Shown here in pieces: positions 37,808 to 49,600 of a DNA stretch of 64,000 bases. The notes under the pieces were generated by a model. It made no database searches. It saw nothing but the letters and a program-made list of their open reading frames with translations, and was not told the DNA's origin. Numbering within the stretch: the stretch's first letter is position 1; the number at the start of each line of letters is the position of its first letter. The DNA is from Onthophagus taurus (taxonomy: Eukaryota > Arthropoda > Insecta > Coleoptera > Scarabaeidae), in contig NC_091971.1 of assembly GCF_036711975.1 (NCBI RefSeq), positions 2,239,501 to 2,303,500 on the forward strand, in the 5' to 3' direction. The position numbers were made by a program, and so were the translations under genes.

Positions 37808-38080
37808 TGACGTTATAGGTTGTTATTGTTTATGTTAGGTTATGTTTATATGTCTGAATTAATTTAATATTTCATCAATTAAATATACCTTTTTGAAATT
37901 TGTCTATTAAATAAACATCAAAAATTAACAGATAATAACTTAAACTGATTCTTTGAAAGTAATATAAATCATTTATTCAAAAATTATAACAAAAACGTCA
38001 AAAATTTAGATTTAGCGCCATCTCCTAAACATTATATTAAACATAAAACATTTATAATTTAACAAAATTATAAATAAAAC
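37808..38080. repeat. Left arm of long inverted repeat flanking TFIIE-alpha
   Basis: TTATAGGTTGTTATTGTTTA through GTCAAAAATTTAGATTTAGC and ATTTATAATTTAACAAAATT is the reverse complement, with moderate divergence, of 39866-40123. Both arms include the AGATGGCGCT motif. Confidence 0.85.
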
Positions 38081-38341
38081 GATTTATTGTGTTTCTTTCA
38101 TTACAAGAAATAAATTCAGTAACCTCTTAAAGTAAAACTACAAAGTATAATAAAAATAAAGTAAATAATTATCAACGATTAACAAAAACAAAGTAGCGCC
38201 ACCTATTCATCAAACCTTTAAAGCTTAGATTGATGTTTATGAGTGTTTTTTGAGGTTAATTTGATTAGAAAAGCGAATTTCTTATAAATTACAATATTTA
38301 AAATGTTTGTTACATCCAAGAATTAATTTTAAAGTAATAAA

Positions 38342-39550
38342 ATGAGTGATGAAAAATTAGTAACGGAAATTCCGAGTAGTTTGAAACAACTGGCCCGGTT
38401 AGTTGTTCGAGGGTTTTATACCATAGAAGATGCCCTAATAATTGATATGTTGGTGAGAAATCCATGCATGAAAGAAGATGATATATGCGAGTTATTAAAA
38501 TTTGAACGAAAAATGTTACGTGCTCGTATAGCTATACTCAAAAATGATAAATTTATTCATGTAAGGTTACGAATGGAGACTGGTGCTGATGGTAAAGCAC
38601 AAAAAGTGAATTACTACTTTATAAATTACAAAACTTTCGTTAATGTCGTTAAGTATAAATTAGATTTAATGAGAAAAAGGTTAGAAACAGAGGAAAGGGA
38701 TGCTACAAGCCGAGCTAGTTTTAAATGCCCTGGTTGTATGAAAACGTTTACTGATCTCGAAGCCGATAGGTTATTTGATATGAGTACAATGGAATTTAGA
38801 TGTACATATTGTGGCGAAGTTGTGGAAGAGGATCAATCAGCTTTACCAAAAAAAGATTCTCGTTTATTATTAGCTAAGTTTAATGAACAGTTAGAACCGT
38901 TGTATATTTTATTAAGAGAAGTAGAAGGAATCAAACTTGCTCCAGAAGTATTAGAACCAGAACCGGTTGATATCAACACATTGAAAGGACTCGATAAGAA
39001 ATCAAATAATCCTGATCAAATTTGGTCAGGGGATGCTACAAGAACAGGTGGATTTATGGTTGAAGAAACTCGTGTTGATGTTACTATAGGTGATGATACA
39101 AGAAAAGAAGTTACCAATAGAAAGGAAGCTCCAATTTGGATGATGGAATCAACAGTTTTAACAAACGCCGATCAATCACAAAACAAAGATTTAGATAATA
39201 TTGTTGATACCACAACAGAAACAGTTAGTAGTGGAAAAGGTGATGACATTATGAGTGTGCTATTAGCACATGAGAAAAGAGCAACAAGTAATGTTGCTGC
39301 AAAAGGTTTGTCAAATGAATCAGATTCGAGTGATGAAGAAATGGCAGATGTTGCTGATGCTGGTATGCCAGAGGTTGAAACTATGGATTCTGAAGAAGAA
39401 GATGATTCAAATATTCCTACTGTTATGGTTGGAAATAAAACATATACCATCACTGATATTAATGATGAAATTATTGCTGAAATGACTCAAGCTGAGAAGG
39501 AGGTTTATGTGCAAGTTTTCCAAGATTATTATTCGCACATGACATATTAA
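38342..39550 (+). CDS. GTF2E1: General transcription factor IIE subunit alpha (single exon)
   Basis: One uninterrupted frame of 402 residues starts MSDEKLVTEIPSSLKQLARL. TFIIE-alpha recruits TFIIH to the RNA polymerase II pre-initiation complex. The N-terminal winged-helix region (residues about 10-110: VVRGFYTIEDALIIDMLV...) is followed by the C4 zinc ribbon (CPGC ... CTYC, about residues 129-157). After that come a linker and an acidic C-terminal region (EEDDSNIPTVMVGNKTYTIT) that contacts TFIIH. The full set of domains is intact. The absence of introns is unusual next to its intron-rich neighbours, and the gene is bracketed by an inverted repeat. A retrocopy origin is possible, but no poly-A tract or decay is visible. 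Confidence 0.96.
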   Translation: MSDEKLVTEIPSSLKQLARLVVRGFYTIEDALIIDMLVRNPCMKEDDICELLKFERKMLRARIAILKNDKFIHVRLRMETGADGKAQKVNYYFINYKTFVNVVKYKLDLMRKRLETEERDATSRASFKCPGCMKTFTDLEADRLFDMSTMEFRCTYCGEVVEEDQSALPKKDSRLLLAKFNEQLEPLYILLREVEGIKLAPEVLEPEPVDINTLKGLDKKSNNPDQIWSGDATRTGGFMVEETRVDVTIGDDTRKEVTNRKEAPIWMMESTVLTNADQSQNKDLDNIVDTTTETVSSGKGDDIMSVLLAHEKRATSNVAAKGLSNESDSSDEEMADVADAGMPEVETMDSEEEDDSNIPTVMVGNKTYTITDINDEIIAEMTQAEKEVYVQVFQDYYSHMTY

Positions 39551-39734
39551 GAAAAATTAAATTTAATTTAGTAATAAAATTAAGAATAAGTGTGTAAATA
39601 AACATATTTTTGTAGAGAATTTTGTTTATTTAGAATTTTACCTATTAAAGTTATCTTTCTTTTTATCTTCTTTTTTATTTAATACATATATAAGTGCCAA
39701 AATTATTATGTTACTTTTGCTCAATATTCTTTAC

Positions 39735-39855
39735 AACAAACCGAATGTTTCTAGTTCTAGGTCTTATGTTAGTTCTTGTCAAAGTGCTAGTGTAAAACTA
39801 GAACTAGAATCATTCAGGTTTGCCGCCTTGAGAGACATACATTCGACTAACATTA
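39735..39855. repeat. Palindromic repeat, copy 7
   Basis: CGAATGTTTCTAGTTCTAGG on the left and CTAGAACTAGAATCATTCAG on the right form the inverted arms. The second half is truncated. Confidence 0.75.
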
Positions 39856-39865
39856 GTAATTTAAA

Positions 39866-40123
39866 TCATTTTATTTATAATTTTGTAAATGTTTATGTTT
39901 ATAATAATTTTTAAGAGATGGCGCTAAATCTAAATTTTTGACGTTTTCGTGTAAATAATTTATATTACTTTCAAAAAATCAGTTTAAGTTATTATCTGTT
40001 CATTTTTGAAGTTTATTTATTATAAAAATTCCAAAAAAGTATATTTAATAGATGAAACATTAAATTAATTCAAAAATACAAACATAACCTAACATAAACA
40101 ATAACATAACCTATAACGTCATT
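39866..40123. repeat. Right arm of long inverted repeat flanking TFIIE-alpha
   Basis: It is the inverted partner of 37808-38080. It reads ATTTATAATTTTGTAAATGT, AGAGATGGCGCTAAATCTAA, then AACATAACCTAACATAAACA up to CTATAACGTCAT. Confidence 0.85.
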
Positions 40124-40192
40124 GTTGTGTTTAGATAGTAAAGGAATTAATAAATTGTAAATGTTTTTTTTATAAAAACCAATATGTAATTA

Positions 40193-42893
40193 ATGAAAAT
40201 GTGTACTGAACATCATTATTGGCATCACGATTATGTTCGTTTGGCTTTTGACTCGGGATTTTGCTTCGATTCGAATAAATCGAAAACAAATTTAGACCGT
40301 AGCATCCTGAGTATCATTGATATCGAAACGGTGGTTAAAGATAGAGATGTTGGGGTTATAGAAAAACATTTAAACACTATTATTAATTATTATTTAGAGC
40401 CGGAGCACACCAAAATTTTAGATCCAACGTTCGTTAAAGTTTTTAGATTGAGCCAACTTTCCGTTGAATATTTACAGTTTTGTAAACGTTACTTGGATAA
40501 TACAGTTGTGGTTGTAAAAAAGGAGCTGGCGCAATATAAAGAGGTAAGAATTTCGATTTGTTTAAAACGATTCTAATGAAGAAGTTGTAGGAAAATAATC
40601 ATTTAAAAAATTATACAGAAGAATTAAAATCGGAAATAAATGAGTTAAAAGAGAGGATTACTTTATTAAAAGAATCTTTGGAGAAACAAAAAGTTACATT
40701 GGAAAATAATCAAGGTTTTAAATGTCCTACTTGCTTAAAAGTTTTTGTAACAGAAGAATATTTATTGAGCCACATTAAAAGACGACATGAAACTGTTTCA
40801 TTTCAATTGGAAACTGATAAATTGCAATTAGAAATTAAAGAACTTAAGGAACGCTTAAACACCACAGAAAAATATATTAAAAGTGATAATAACTTAAAAA
40901 TAACTGAGAAGTTGGAAAATATTCCTGATAATAACCAACCTGTTGTTAATGAAAAATTAGAAAGAGTAGATTTATTATTAACAAAATTTGAAGAGTTAAA
41001 ACAATTTGTGGAAAAAGAATTGAGCTTGTTAAAAGCGGAAAATAACAATGATAAGTATGAACGGTGGTTAGAAACAGTTTTTAAAAGGTTGGATAGTTCT
41101 AAAAAGGAACTTCAAAGTGAAAGGTATGGAGATGGTGATACTTTTTCTACGGGTGATAAGACTGAATGTCAAAAAATTGATAATGTTACTCAAACAGGAA
41201 TTATTGAATACAAAGATAGTGAGGTTATGACTGAAGAAATTGAATGTAAAATTGAAGACTCAAATAAACAACAAATTTCGGAAATTGAAACTGAAATTAA
41301 AAAATTACAAGAAGAATTATATATTAACACAGAGAATCATTTAGGATTAATACAAAATGCCTTAGAAAAAAAGGTTTTTATTAGGTAAACAATTAATTTT
41401 GTTCTGATTTATTTAATTTGTAGTTAACTGGTGGATTAGAACTAATTCAAACGCAAATAAATACGTTTTATGAAAAAATTAATAAATTTGAATTTGAAAA
41501 ACGCGCCGAAATTAAAGAAGAAAATGTAGCGCCACTTAAATGTGAAAAAAGCGATCAAATAATCCAAGTAGGAATTGAACCTCGGCCATTGCCAAGAACA
41601 ACAAAAAGTTTGCCCTTTATAAAAGAGAAAAAAGTGCTTACAAATAAAAGAAGCGCCCCAAAACTTGAAAATAAACCGTTCGTTAAAAACGTAACTTGTG
41701 GGTTAAACTCGCAGGTTTCTAGTTTTTCCTCAATATCCGATGATGAAAAAGTTTTACTTCCAAAATCTATTAAAGAAAATATTAGTTTTAAACCTAAATT
41801 AGTTAGTGAGAAAAAAGAAATTAAAAAGAATTTGGAAGTTAAAACTTTATATGATAAAAATATTAAGGTTGGCACTATGTTTTGTGACAGTAATGATACT
41901 GAGGAGGAAGAAATTGTTGAGAAGATTCCAGGAAAACCGTCTAATTCTACTTTAGGAAGGAGATCAATATCAAGGTAACTACAATTTTATTTAATTAATT
42001 TAAAAGAAATTTAGATTAAGTATTTTTTTTAGTTTAAAACAAGTTGGAAAAGATAAACAGGTTTTGGAAGGTTTAAAAAAAGAACTTGAAGAAATGTTAT
42101 GTTTGAGATTAAAAGGAGTTGGTGTGTCTCCTACTTGGAAAAGATTGCCAAAAAATTCTTATATAAAGGCAATGAAAATTGTACAACATCAAATGGAATT
42201 AACAACAAAAGTAAATTACATAATAAATCATAACAATTAAATACTTTTATTCTTTTTTTGTTTTAGAAATATCCGGATTACTATAAAATCAGAGAAAAAC
42301 TATTAAAACAAATTAATAAAACATTAAGAAAGGCAACAAAAAAAAATATTACCGCTAAACCGCAAATAATAGAAAAATTAAACAAGTAACACATCAAATG
42401 ATTTAATTAAATGATTACCTTCAATTATTCTTTTTATTTTAGATCTAAAACTCTAACAAAAAAATTAAAACCGCAAATAGAAACAAAAAAAATTTTAATT
42501 TATGATTCTGGCGATGAATCAAATTCAAAGAAATCATTTGTAACGTCACCAAAAGAAATTTTTGAAACTAAAACGGGGAAAAAGAAAGTTCTCTTCGATT
42601 TAGAAGGGAAAGATAAATTAAAAGATAAAAGTAAATTAAAAGTGCAAGATAAATTAACGGAAAGAGATAAAATTCAAACTTTAACTAAAGTTAAGTCTAA
42701 AAAAGATGAAAATGTTAGGGATAAGATTCAAATTTTGAATGATGATAGCGATGCAACCAGCGTGAGTATTACAAGTTCGATTCTTGATGCTCCCAAGCCA
42801 CAATCTAGTCAAAATAAAGATGAAAAGGATCGCCGTTTTCATGAATCTGATAAAATCGAGATTTCTGATTGGGAAATAAGTGATATTTCTTAA
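40193..42893 (+). CDS. DZIP1: DZIP1 (Iguana) zinc-finger cilium protein
   Basis: Six exons (40193-40543, 40591-41373, 41424-41974, 42033-42210, 42267-42385, 42443-42893) encode 810 residues. The N-terminal Dzip-like domain includes LDRSILSIIDIETVVKDRDV and PTFVKVFRLSQLSVEYLQFC. A coiled coil and a single C2H2 finger (CPTCLKVFVTEEYLLSHIKRRH) follow, then long coiled-coil and Lys/Glu-rich segments. DZIP1 works at the basal body and ciliary transition zone, and controls Gli/Ci in Hedgehog signalling in vertebrates. In Drosophila it is needed for ciliogenesis. The donor of exon 2 (AAG|GTTTTT) is weak; I chose it because it alone keeps phase with LTGGLELIQTQI. Two in-frame ATGs lie close together at 40193 and 40199. 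Confidence 0.9.
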
Positions 42894-43420
42894 TTATTTG
42901 TGTGTACGTTTTAAATTTTAAAATAAATTGGTTTTGTATTAATTATAATTTTCATTATACTCTTTATTTTTCACAATGAACTTTAACTATTAATATTACA
43001 ATATAAGTTAAATGGCTAGCAACAATACGAGAGATAATGCAATTGATTTTTAAATACTATTTTTTTTTAAAGCATGAGCATCAATTGCACTGTTTTCTTT
43101 TATTATTATTGACTATTTTAGGTAAATTTATTGCGTTTAATTATTTTTAACAGGCATGAAATAGCATTTATTAGGCCAAGAAATTTCTGAATAAAACACT
43201 AATTATAAATTATTCCTATGTTTAAACGATAAAAATATCAACATGGGAAATTCATCGAATGAGATTTCTTTGATTAAAAATTTCTAAATTTAAAACGTGG
43301 AATAATTCTTAGATCTTAATATAAATAAAATTCTTATAAATATAAACAATTTAAAATATAGTTAGGAGTACTTAATAATGAGTAATGTTTTTCGAGGAAA
43401 GAGAGTAACGGAGAAAGATT
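42894..43420. other. Convergent 3' spacer, DZIP1 / endophilin B
   Basis: These 527 bp of AT-rich sequence are presumably both 3' UTRs. I see no other feature. Confidence 0.6.
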
Positions 43421-46174
43421 TTATGCAAACATCTCTAAAAACGCTCGAGGGATCCTTCCAGCGTCTTGTCCACGAACGCCCCACATATAATCTTCATCAT
43501 TAGGTATATCTTTAACAAAAATTACCTGTAACAAAAAATAATTAATGATTTAGAATTTCTTATTTTGTGAATATACCTCTCCTGTATGCGCACTTAACTC
43601 ATTTCCATCCTTTGCATCATAATCATACAAGACTTTTGCCCTTTTCAAGTGTGCCAAAGCATCCTCGGCATTATTTTGGGAATTATTAACACTTGCTGAC
43701 TGGGAAAATGGGGCTACTCCGGATATAGAGGCTAAACTGTGTAGGAAAAAAACAAAAATCACTACATCATGCTTAAATAATAACCCAAGCAGTTTTAAAA
43801 CGTTAAATTTGACAAATCAAAATGACAGTTAATCTGTCAATTTTAAATTTTAACCTCAAAATTTTTCCAATTATAATTTTTAATACATTCCCTATGATAT
43901 ATCAATTTTTTATGTATTTCTTTACATATGATTAATAATTTTAATTGTTCAATTCAATTTTAATTAATTATATTCATAACTTAAAATATTTTCATTTCGA
44001 AGTACTTAAAGATGATAATAGATGGCAGTGCATACTTAAAATAAAAAAATAAATGATAAGAAATTACTGATGAGAGATAAAAAGAGCGATTTACTAAAAC
44101 AATTTAGGATCATTAATAGAAATAATTGGAATAGTATGGAATCTGGAAGAGTTTGGTTTGTAAACATCTAGAATGAGTTTCCCATTTAGGCATACTGAAA
44201 ATATGTGTTTTGGGATTTAAAGTCTAAATCAACAAATAAATTACCTAAACAAATTTTGTTTTAATCCGGACATCAATGTGACACACTGTTCATAATAATA
44301 TTCTTTCTAGTTCTAGTGTTAGTTCTAGTCACAGTGCAAGTGTAAAATTAGAATTAACACTATTTCTAGAACTAGAATCATTTGGGTTTAGCCGTCTTTA
44401 GAGACGTGCGGCTAAACCCAAATGATTCTAGTTCTAGGTATAGTGTTAGTTCTACAGAGTAACAGTGGTAGTGTAAAACTAGAACTAACACTAGACCTAG
44501 AACTAATAGTTTCGGGTTAAACCCGACTATTAGTTCTAGTTTTAAGTGTTATTCAGCGCTAGATTTGTCGCTAGACAGCGAAACCCGATATTTAGATATT
44601 AGTTCTAGTTTTACACCAAAATTTTGTATGCATTTCTTAACATATGATTAATAATTTTAATGGTTCAATTCAATTTTGATTAATTAAAATTTAAAATGTT
44701 AAATTTGACAAATCAAAATGACAGTTATCTGTCAATTTTAAATTTTAACCTCAAAATTTTTCCAATTATAATTTTTAATATAATCCATATAATAATATAA
44801 TTTTTTATGTATTTCTTAACGTATGATTAATAACTTTAATAATTTTTATGTTCAATTCAATTTTAATTAATTATTTTCATAACTTAAAATATTTTACTTT
44901 CAAAGTACTTAAAGGTGATAATAGATGGCAGTGCATACTTAATAACAATTAAAAATAAAATAATAATATGAAATTAATGATGAGAGATAAAAAGAGTGAT
45001 TTACTAAAACTATTCGGGATCATCTATAGAAATAATTGGAATAGTATGGAATCTGGAAGAGTTTGGTTTGTAAACATCTTCGATTTTCGGACGAGAATGA
45101 GTTTCCGATTTAGGCATACTGAAAATATGTGTTTTGGGATTTAAAGTCTAAATCAAAAAAGAAATTACCTAGACAAATCCTGTTTTAATTCGGACATCAA
45201 TGCGACACACTGCTCATAATAACGAGATTGAGATTCTACAAGTTCCATTAAACACCTCAAATGAGACGCATGAGAGGTTCCAATACCTTCCAAAAGAAGT
45301 TTCGTTATTTCCGCTTGTCGATCAAATTCTGATTGAGCTACACGTAAATCCCTTTCCGCCTGTTAAAAGAAAATTGTAATACTTTTTTGAATGAATTTAT
45401 AATAAAATTATTTTTTGAGGTTAATTTCGGTTTTATGAAGATACCTGGTCAAGTAAAACTTCAGGTGGGACACCATCCTTCTATTTAAGCAGCATTTAAA
45501 TGTTGTGCTTAATAAAATTAATTTTTTAATTTTTATATACTTACTATTGGGGTACCAAGTAAATTCCGCGCCTTTCTCACACGATTTTTACAAGCGTCAA
45601 GATCTAATCGTTTTAATTCTAACAAATTTTTCTCTTTAATAATCGTTTTCATTTCACCATCTAAAAATTTGTGTAAAGGTTGGGTAAAACAAGCAGCAGT
45701 AGATCCAATAAAATCCCTCTCAGTTTGGCCCAATTTTTGTTCCGTCAGACCAACTTTAATCAAAGTACTCCCATAAGCAGTTCCTGGACCAAACTCATTC
45801 CCAGCCTCGATCATATCCAAACCCAAATACTCCAAATTACTTAACCGCGATGGTCGCTTTTTATCAATCTTTTCATAGATAAAGTCTTCGATGCGGAAAC
45901 CTGGGTTTGGAATAAGAACCGACTCTGTGTTTCTGACCAATTTTTCCGTCCATGCTCTCGTGGTATCCGCACGTTCCCACAAATTTTCGAAATGAGCATC
46001 TAATTCCGTTTTTTCCGACGTGCCCAATCGCTCCTCAGTTAGCTATAAGACGATATAAAATCAATAAATAATAGCGACCTAATTAATCTCAAAATCGGGT
46101 GATTATTTTACTTGAACAACTCTGCTGATCGCCGCACCGGCATCTTTAACGATTTTTTTCACATTAAAATCCAT
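43421..46174 (-). CDS. EndoB: Endophilin B (N-BAR and SH3 protein)
   Basis: Six exons on the minus strand (46174-46112, 46042-45545, 45480-45445, 45359-45169, 43736-43577, 43525-43421) encode 350 residues. It starts MDFNVKKIVKDAGAAISRVV, the amphipathic helix of the N-BAR domain. The BAR core is KTELDAHFENLWERADTTRA ... FGPGTAYGSTLIKVG ... SEFDRQAEITKLLLEGI. A linker and a C-terminal SH3 domain (AKVLYDYDAKDGNELSAHTG ... GRIPRAFLEMFA) follow. Endophilin B bends membranes of Golgi, endosomes, mitochondria and autophagosomes. The 36-nt third exon (KDGVPPEVLLDQ) could be alternatively used. Intron 4 (43737-45168) contains a tandem duplication that copied the end of exon 4. Confidence 0.95.
43797..44300. 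repeat. Duplicated module in endophilin B intron, copy 1, with exon remnant
   Basis: It is about 80-90% like 44694-45226. At its right end (about 44244-44300) it holds a diverged copy of the last 57 nt of exon 4, reading YYEQCVTLMSGLKQN on the minus strand. A donor site follows, but no acceptor precedes it. The remainder matches the AT-rich module in integrin gene B. Confidence 0.85.
44305..44620. repeat. Palindromic repeat, copy 8 (best hairpin)
   Basis: At about 44377-44432 AGAATCATTTGGGTTTAGCC pairs with GGCTAAACCCAAATGATTCT around TCTTTAGAGACG. CTAGTTCTAGTGTTAGTTCT tracts flank both sides. A second inverted pair (CTAATAGTTTCGGGTTAAAC and CCGACTATTAG) follows, then AGCGCTAGATTTGTCGCTAG, which also occurs near 24120 in reverse. 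Confidence 0.9.
44694..45226. repeat. Duplicated module in endophilin B, copy 2, including true exon end
   Basis: This is the parental or second copy of the block at 43797-44300. It overlaps the true end of exon 4 (45169-45226). Confidence 0.85.
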
Positions 46175-46601
46175 TGTAATCACAAAAATTCAATTCTTGC
46201 GATGACTAATTAGCGGTGGAGATAAAATTTGTTGAGTTGACGGATCGAAAACAATATTTTGACGGCAACTGTCAAAACTAAAATTAAAACTTTATGTTGG
46301 TATTGCCATTCGTACGTTGTTCACATTAATAATTTAAAATTAATAGTAAAAATTTTATTTGTTTATTAAAAAAGAACATAAATACTATAATACAAAATAT
46401 GCAACTACTTAATTATTATATTAATTAATTATAACGTCACGGGGAAAATGTACAAGAAAACTAAAATAAAAAAAAATTATAAAGATGAAATTTTAACACA
46501 TTCCTATTTACAGGTTCGGTTTTGAGAAAGTTTCGCTTGCGAGAGCGATCAAACGCACTTATATACATTAAATTAAATGTTAGCGAGATGGCAATTGCGG
46601 A
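46175..46601. promoter_or_regulatory. Endophilin B promoter and FAS1-gene 3' UTR
   Basis: This 427-bp spacer lies between two genes read on the same (minus) strand. There is no TATA box near the endophilin start. The TGTCAAAACT words near 46270 resemble those at other promoters in the window. Confidence 0.4.
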
Positions 46602-49600
46602 TTACAGCAAATAGTCGATCGCGTGGACGACTCCGTTCGTCGCTGGAATGTTTTGCGTCGCCAAAAGATTGTTGTTCACCTTAACTTTTCCTGCACAAAA
46701 AAAACACGCAAAGTTATGTATTATAAACAACTAGGTATAGATTAAACAAGTTAAAGTATTTGCGGAGGCGTAACCTTTCTCTCTATGACCGGCTAAGGAA
46801 AGAAGAAGTCTCCCGGTGAAAATCTATCTCAATCGACTTGCTTGAAAAGAAAGTGAAATCAGCGAAGAACGCCATGTGAAATTTTCCAACCACTTAATGA
46901 TCTTATTTGTAAGTTAATGTTGGGAATAATCGTTATAGGTACAGGTTGTCCTAAAGCTTATTTATTTTCCCCTAATACCTTAATAATATTTATCGTGTAC
47001 TGAGTTAAAATTAACTGAAAAAGAAACTAAATCGTGAAATTTAATTATTAACTCGTCACTTCTAGGAAGTTACTTTCATTTGATGGTCAACAACTACAAT
47101 TTTCTAGTAGGGGAACTTTTACACATGAAGTCACTTTTAAATTTTATAGTTTCACTCTTATGTGCTTGCCTTGTACGATGATAAAATGCACTTTAAAGAT
47201 AATTCTTACAATACAAAGGAATGAAATTTTAAATCGAGCTGGATTTCTTGATTTCAATATGATCAACGATGTTATTTAAATTTTTTTTGGTCAACAATAG
47301 ATGATGGTGAAAGGAGAAACATACTTTCATCTCTAAACGAACGCTGACACATGTATAGTTTTCGCTCTCCTTGCGAATCTATTGTATTCCACACTTTTAC
47401 GTGGGAAAAACATTTCCAAACAATCTCCGATTTTTAAACCGTAAAAAAAGTATCTACAAGAATTCGTTACAATTACCTGAGTTCTTGGTGATCGTGATCT
47501 GTTTCTCCGCCGCTAAACTGTCCTTGGTCTGATAGTAGGTCATTCCGTTCGAGTACAACGTTCCGGGAATGGTGTGCCTTAAAACTAACTCTTTCGCTAA
47601 CAATTTATCGTTCACCATTTGAGATAAATCGTTTGGTGGTAGAACGGAAAATGCACGATCGGTTGGTGCAAATATTGTTAAAGTTTTTGAACCTAAATCA
47701 AAACAATTAATAAAAAACTTTTTTATACATTATATTTTTGTTATTTTCAACCTTGTAAAGTTTCAGCTAAACCAGCTGTAAAAATCGCACGAAGAAACGA
47801 AGTAAATCTTCGTTCTCTATCCGATTGTAACGTTTGCAGGATATCACCGACCGGAAGTGGAAACATTACTTTATCAACACCGTGTGCAACACCTTGAGGA
47901 ATATCTATATCTTGTTTATCATCTAAGATTTTTGCTCCATTTATTGTGGTAACCTAAAAGACTCATATTTGAATTCTCATTATACCAATTTTTTAACATT
48001 TCATAATTCAAAAAATTATCTTAATACTTAACTTATCACTCTTAAAAGTGATTTAGAAATAATTTGGGTCTCCAAAAGTAATTTTTATCGAAATTTTCCT
48101 GATTAAAATTTGACATTTTCTATGACTTTAAAAATGTCAATCCTCGTTTAATGACATATGTCAAAAATGAAGTGATTGATTTCTATTATTTTAATTTACT
48201 TTTAAATATACAAAAATTTATTGATAGACTTTATTTGAATTATAAATGAGTCAAATTAACCTATTTTCATGAATAAATTAATGAAAACATTAAAAATAAA
48301 ATTGTATGTAACGAACATCATTCATGAATAAAAGTCGACATTAAACTCCATAGATGGCGGTAAGTTTATACTTTATATGCGAATTAATTTAAAACCGGTT
48401 TATAAATGAAAAGAGCAACCTCAATTTTAATACACTCTTTAGAATTAAATACGATTTTCAAGTCGTAAAAATTATATTTTTGCAATAATATAATTATGAA
48501 ATTGTCTAAAAGAATTACCGCCATCTATTGATATTAATTGCTACTAAAATTCGTAAATTCAGATTGAAACACAATTTTATAATTAATTTATATTTTATAT
48601 TCATTTGTTTGCGAAAATAGACAAATCTATTAAAAAAAATAATGTATATTTAAAAATAAATCAAGATTATAAGTTTCAAATTACCTCATTGTAGTTAGTA
48701 ACTAACTTCAGTTTATTTATACTTTGTGATTGTGTCAGAAATTTCAAGTTTATACTGAAAATTTTCATTAAAAAATACTTCGGAAAACCCAAATACATTT
48801 TAAAACGTTCACGGAGGTGCTAAATTAAGTATCTTTTACATGAAAATGAAAACGAAACGCCTAGACGAGATTTTCAAAATTTTAAAAAATATAACCTAAA
48901 AATTAAATTTGACGGTTCTATTTTTTTTAACCTTACCTTAACATCATTCCATTCCTCATCATGCATATTATATTGATTCACCCTCAATTGTGTTCCAGCT
49001 AATGAAACTCCAGTCATCTCATCTTGTAACGAATTGATTTGAAAAGAACCCGGAATTACATGATGAAGGAGCAACTAAAATAAACTTTTTTTGAACCGAA
49101 TTTATGCCACAACAAATTTTTTTACCCCACTTAATAACCTTGGATTATCCTTAAATTTCTCCTCGGCCTTTTCGGGTCCACCCAATTGAACCAACAAAGT
49201 CCTAAAAGCTTTATCATTCGGCGCAAAAAGCGTATACGGCCCGGTTTCATTTAAAATCGTGTCCAAACCAGATTGTTTTAAATATTTAGCCATCGCGTAC
49301 AAACCGTTTTTTTTCAAAATTCCCGCAAGATCTGATTGGTAATGATGATTTAATGAAGAAACATCATCAAAAGTTGTAGTTTTAAAAATCGTTAATGTTG
49401 ACGTTGGATAATTTTCAGTTGTTGATTTTTCTTCTTTGATGAATTGTATTTTTTGATTATTTGAAGCTTGATTAAATAAATCGTTTGTTGTTTGGATGTT
49501 TTGCTCTGTTGGTTTTGGAGATGATAACGTTGATGGTGTTGCAACAAAATGAGTTCCTATATTTGTTTTTAAAATCGGCGTTGAACTAGAAATGAAATCT

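Larger units (their letters stand above)
39551..40192. other. Intergenic, TFIIE-alpha to DZIP1
   Basis: It contains TFIIE-alpha polyadenylation signals (AATAAACAT near 39598), palindromic repeat copy 7 (39735-39855) and the right inverted-repeat arm (39866-40123). Almost nothing unique is left for the DZIP1 promoter, which must lie within or just after the repeat arm. Confidence 0.6.

Noticed and set aside
38342-39550. TFIIE-alpha as a dead retrocopy
   Set aside because: The frame is complete with all zinc ligands and the acidic C-terminus, so it reads as the working gene even though it has no introns.
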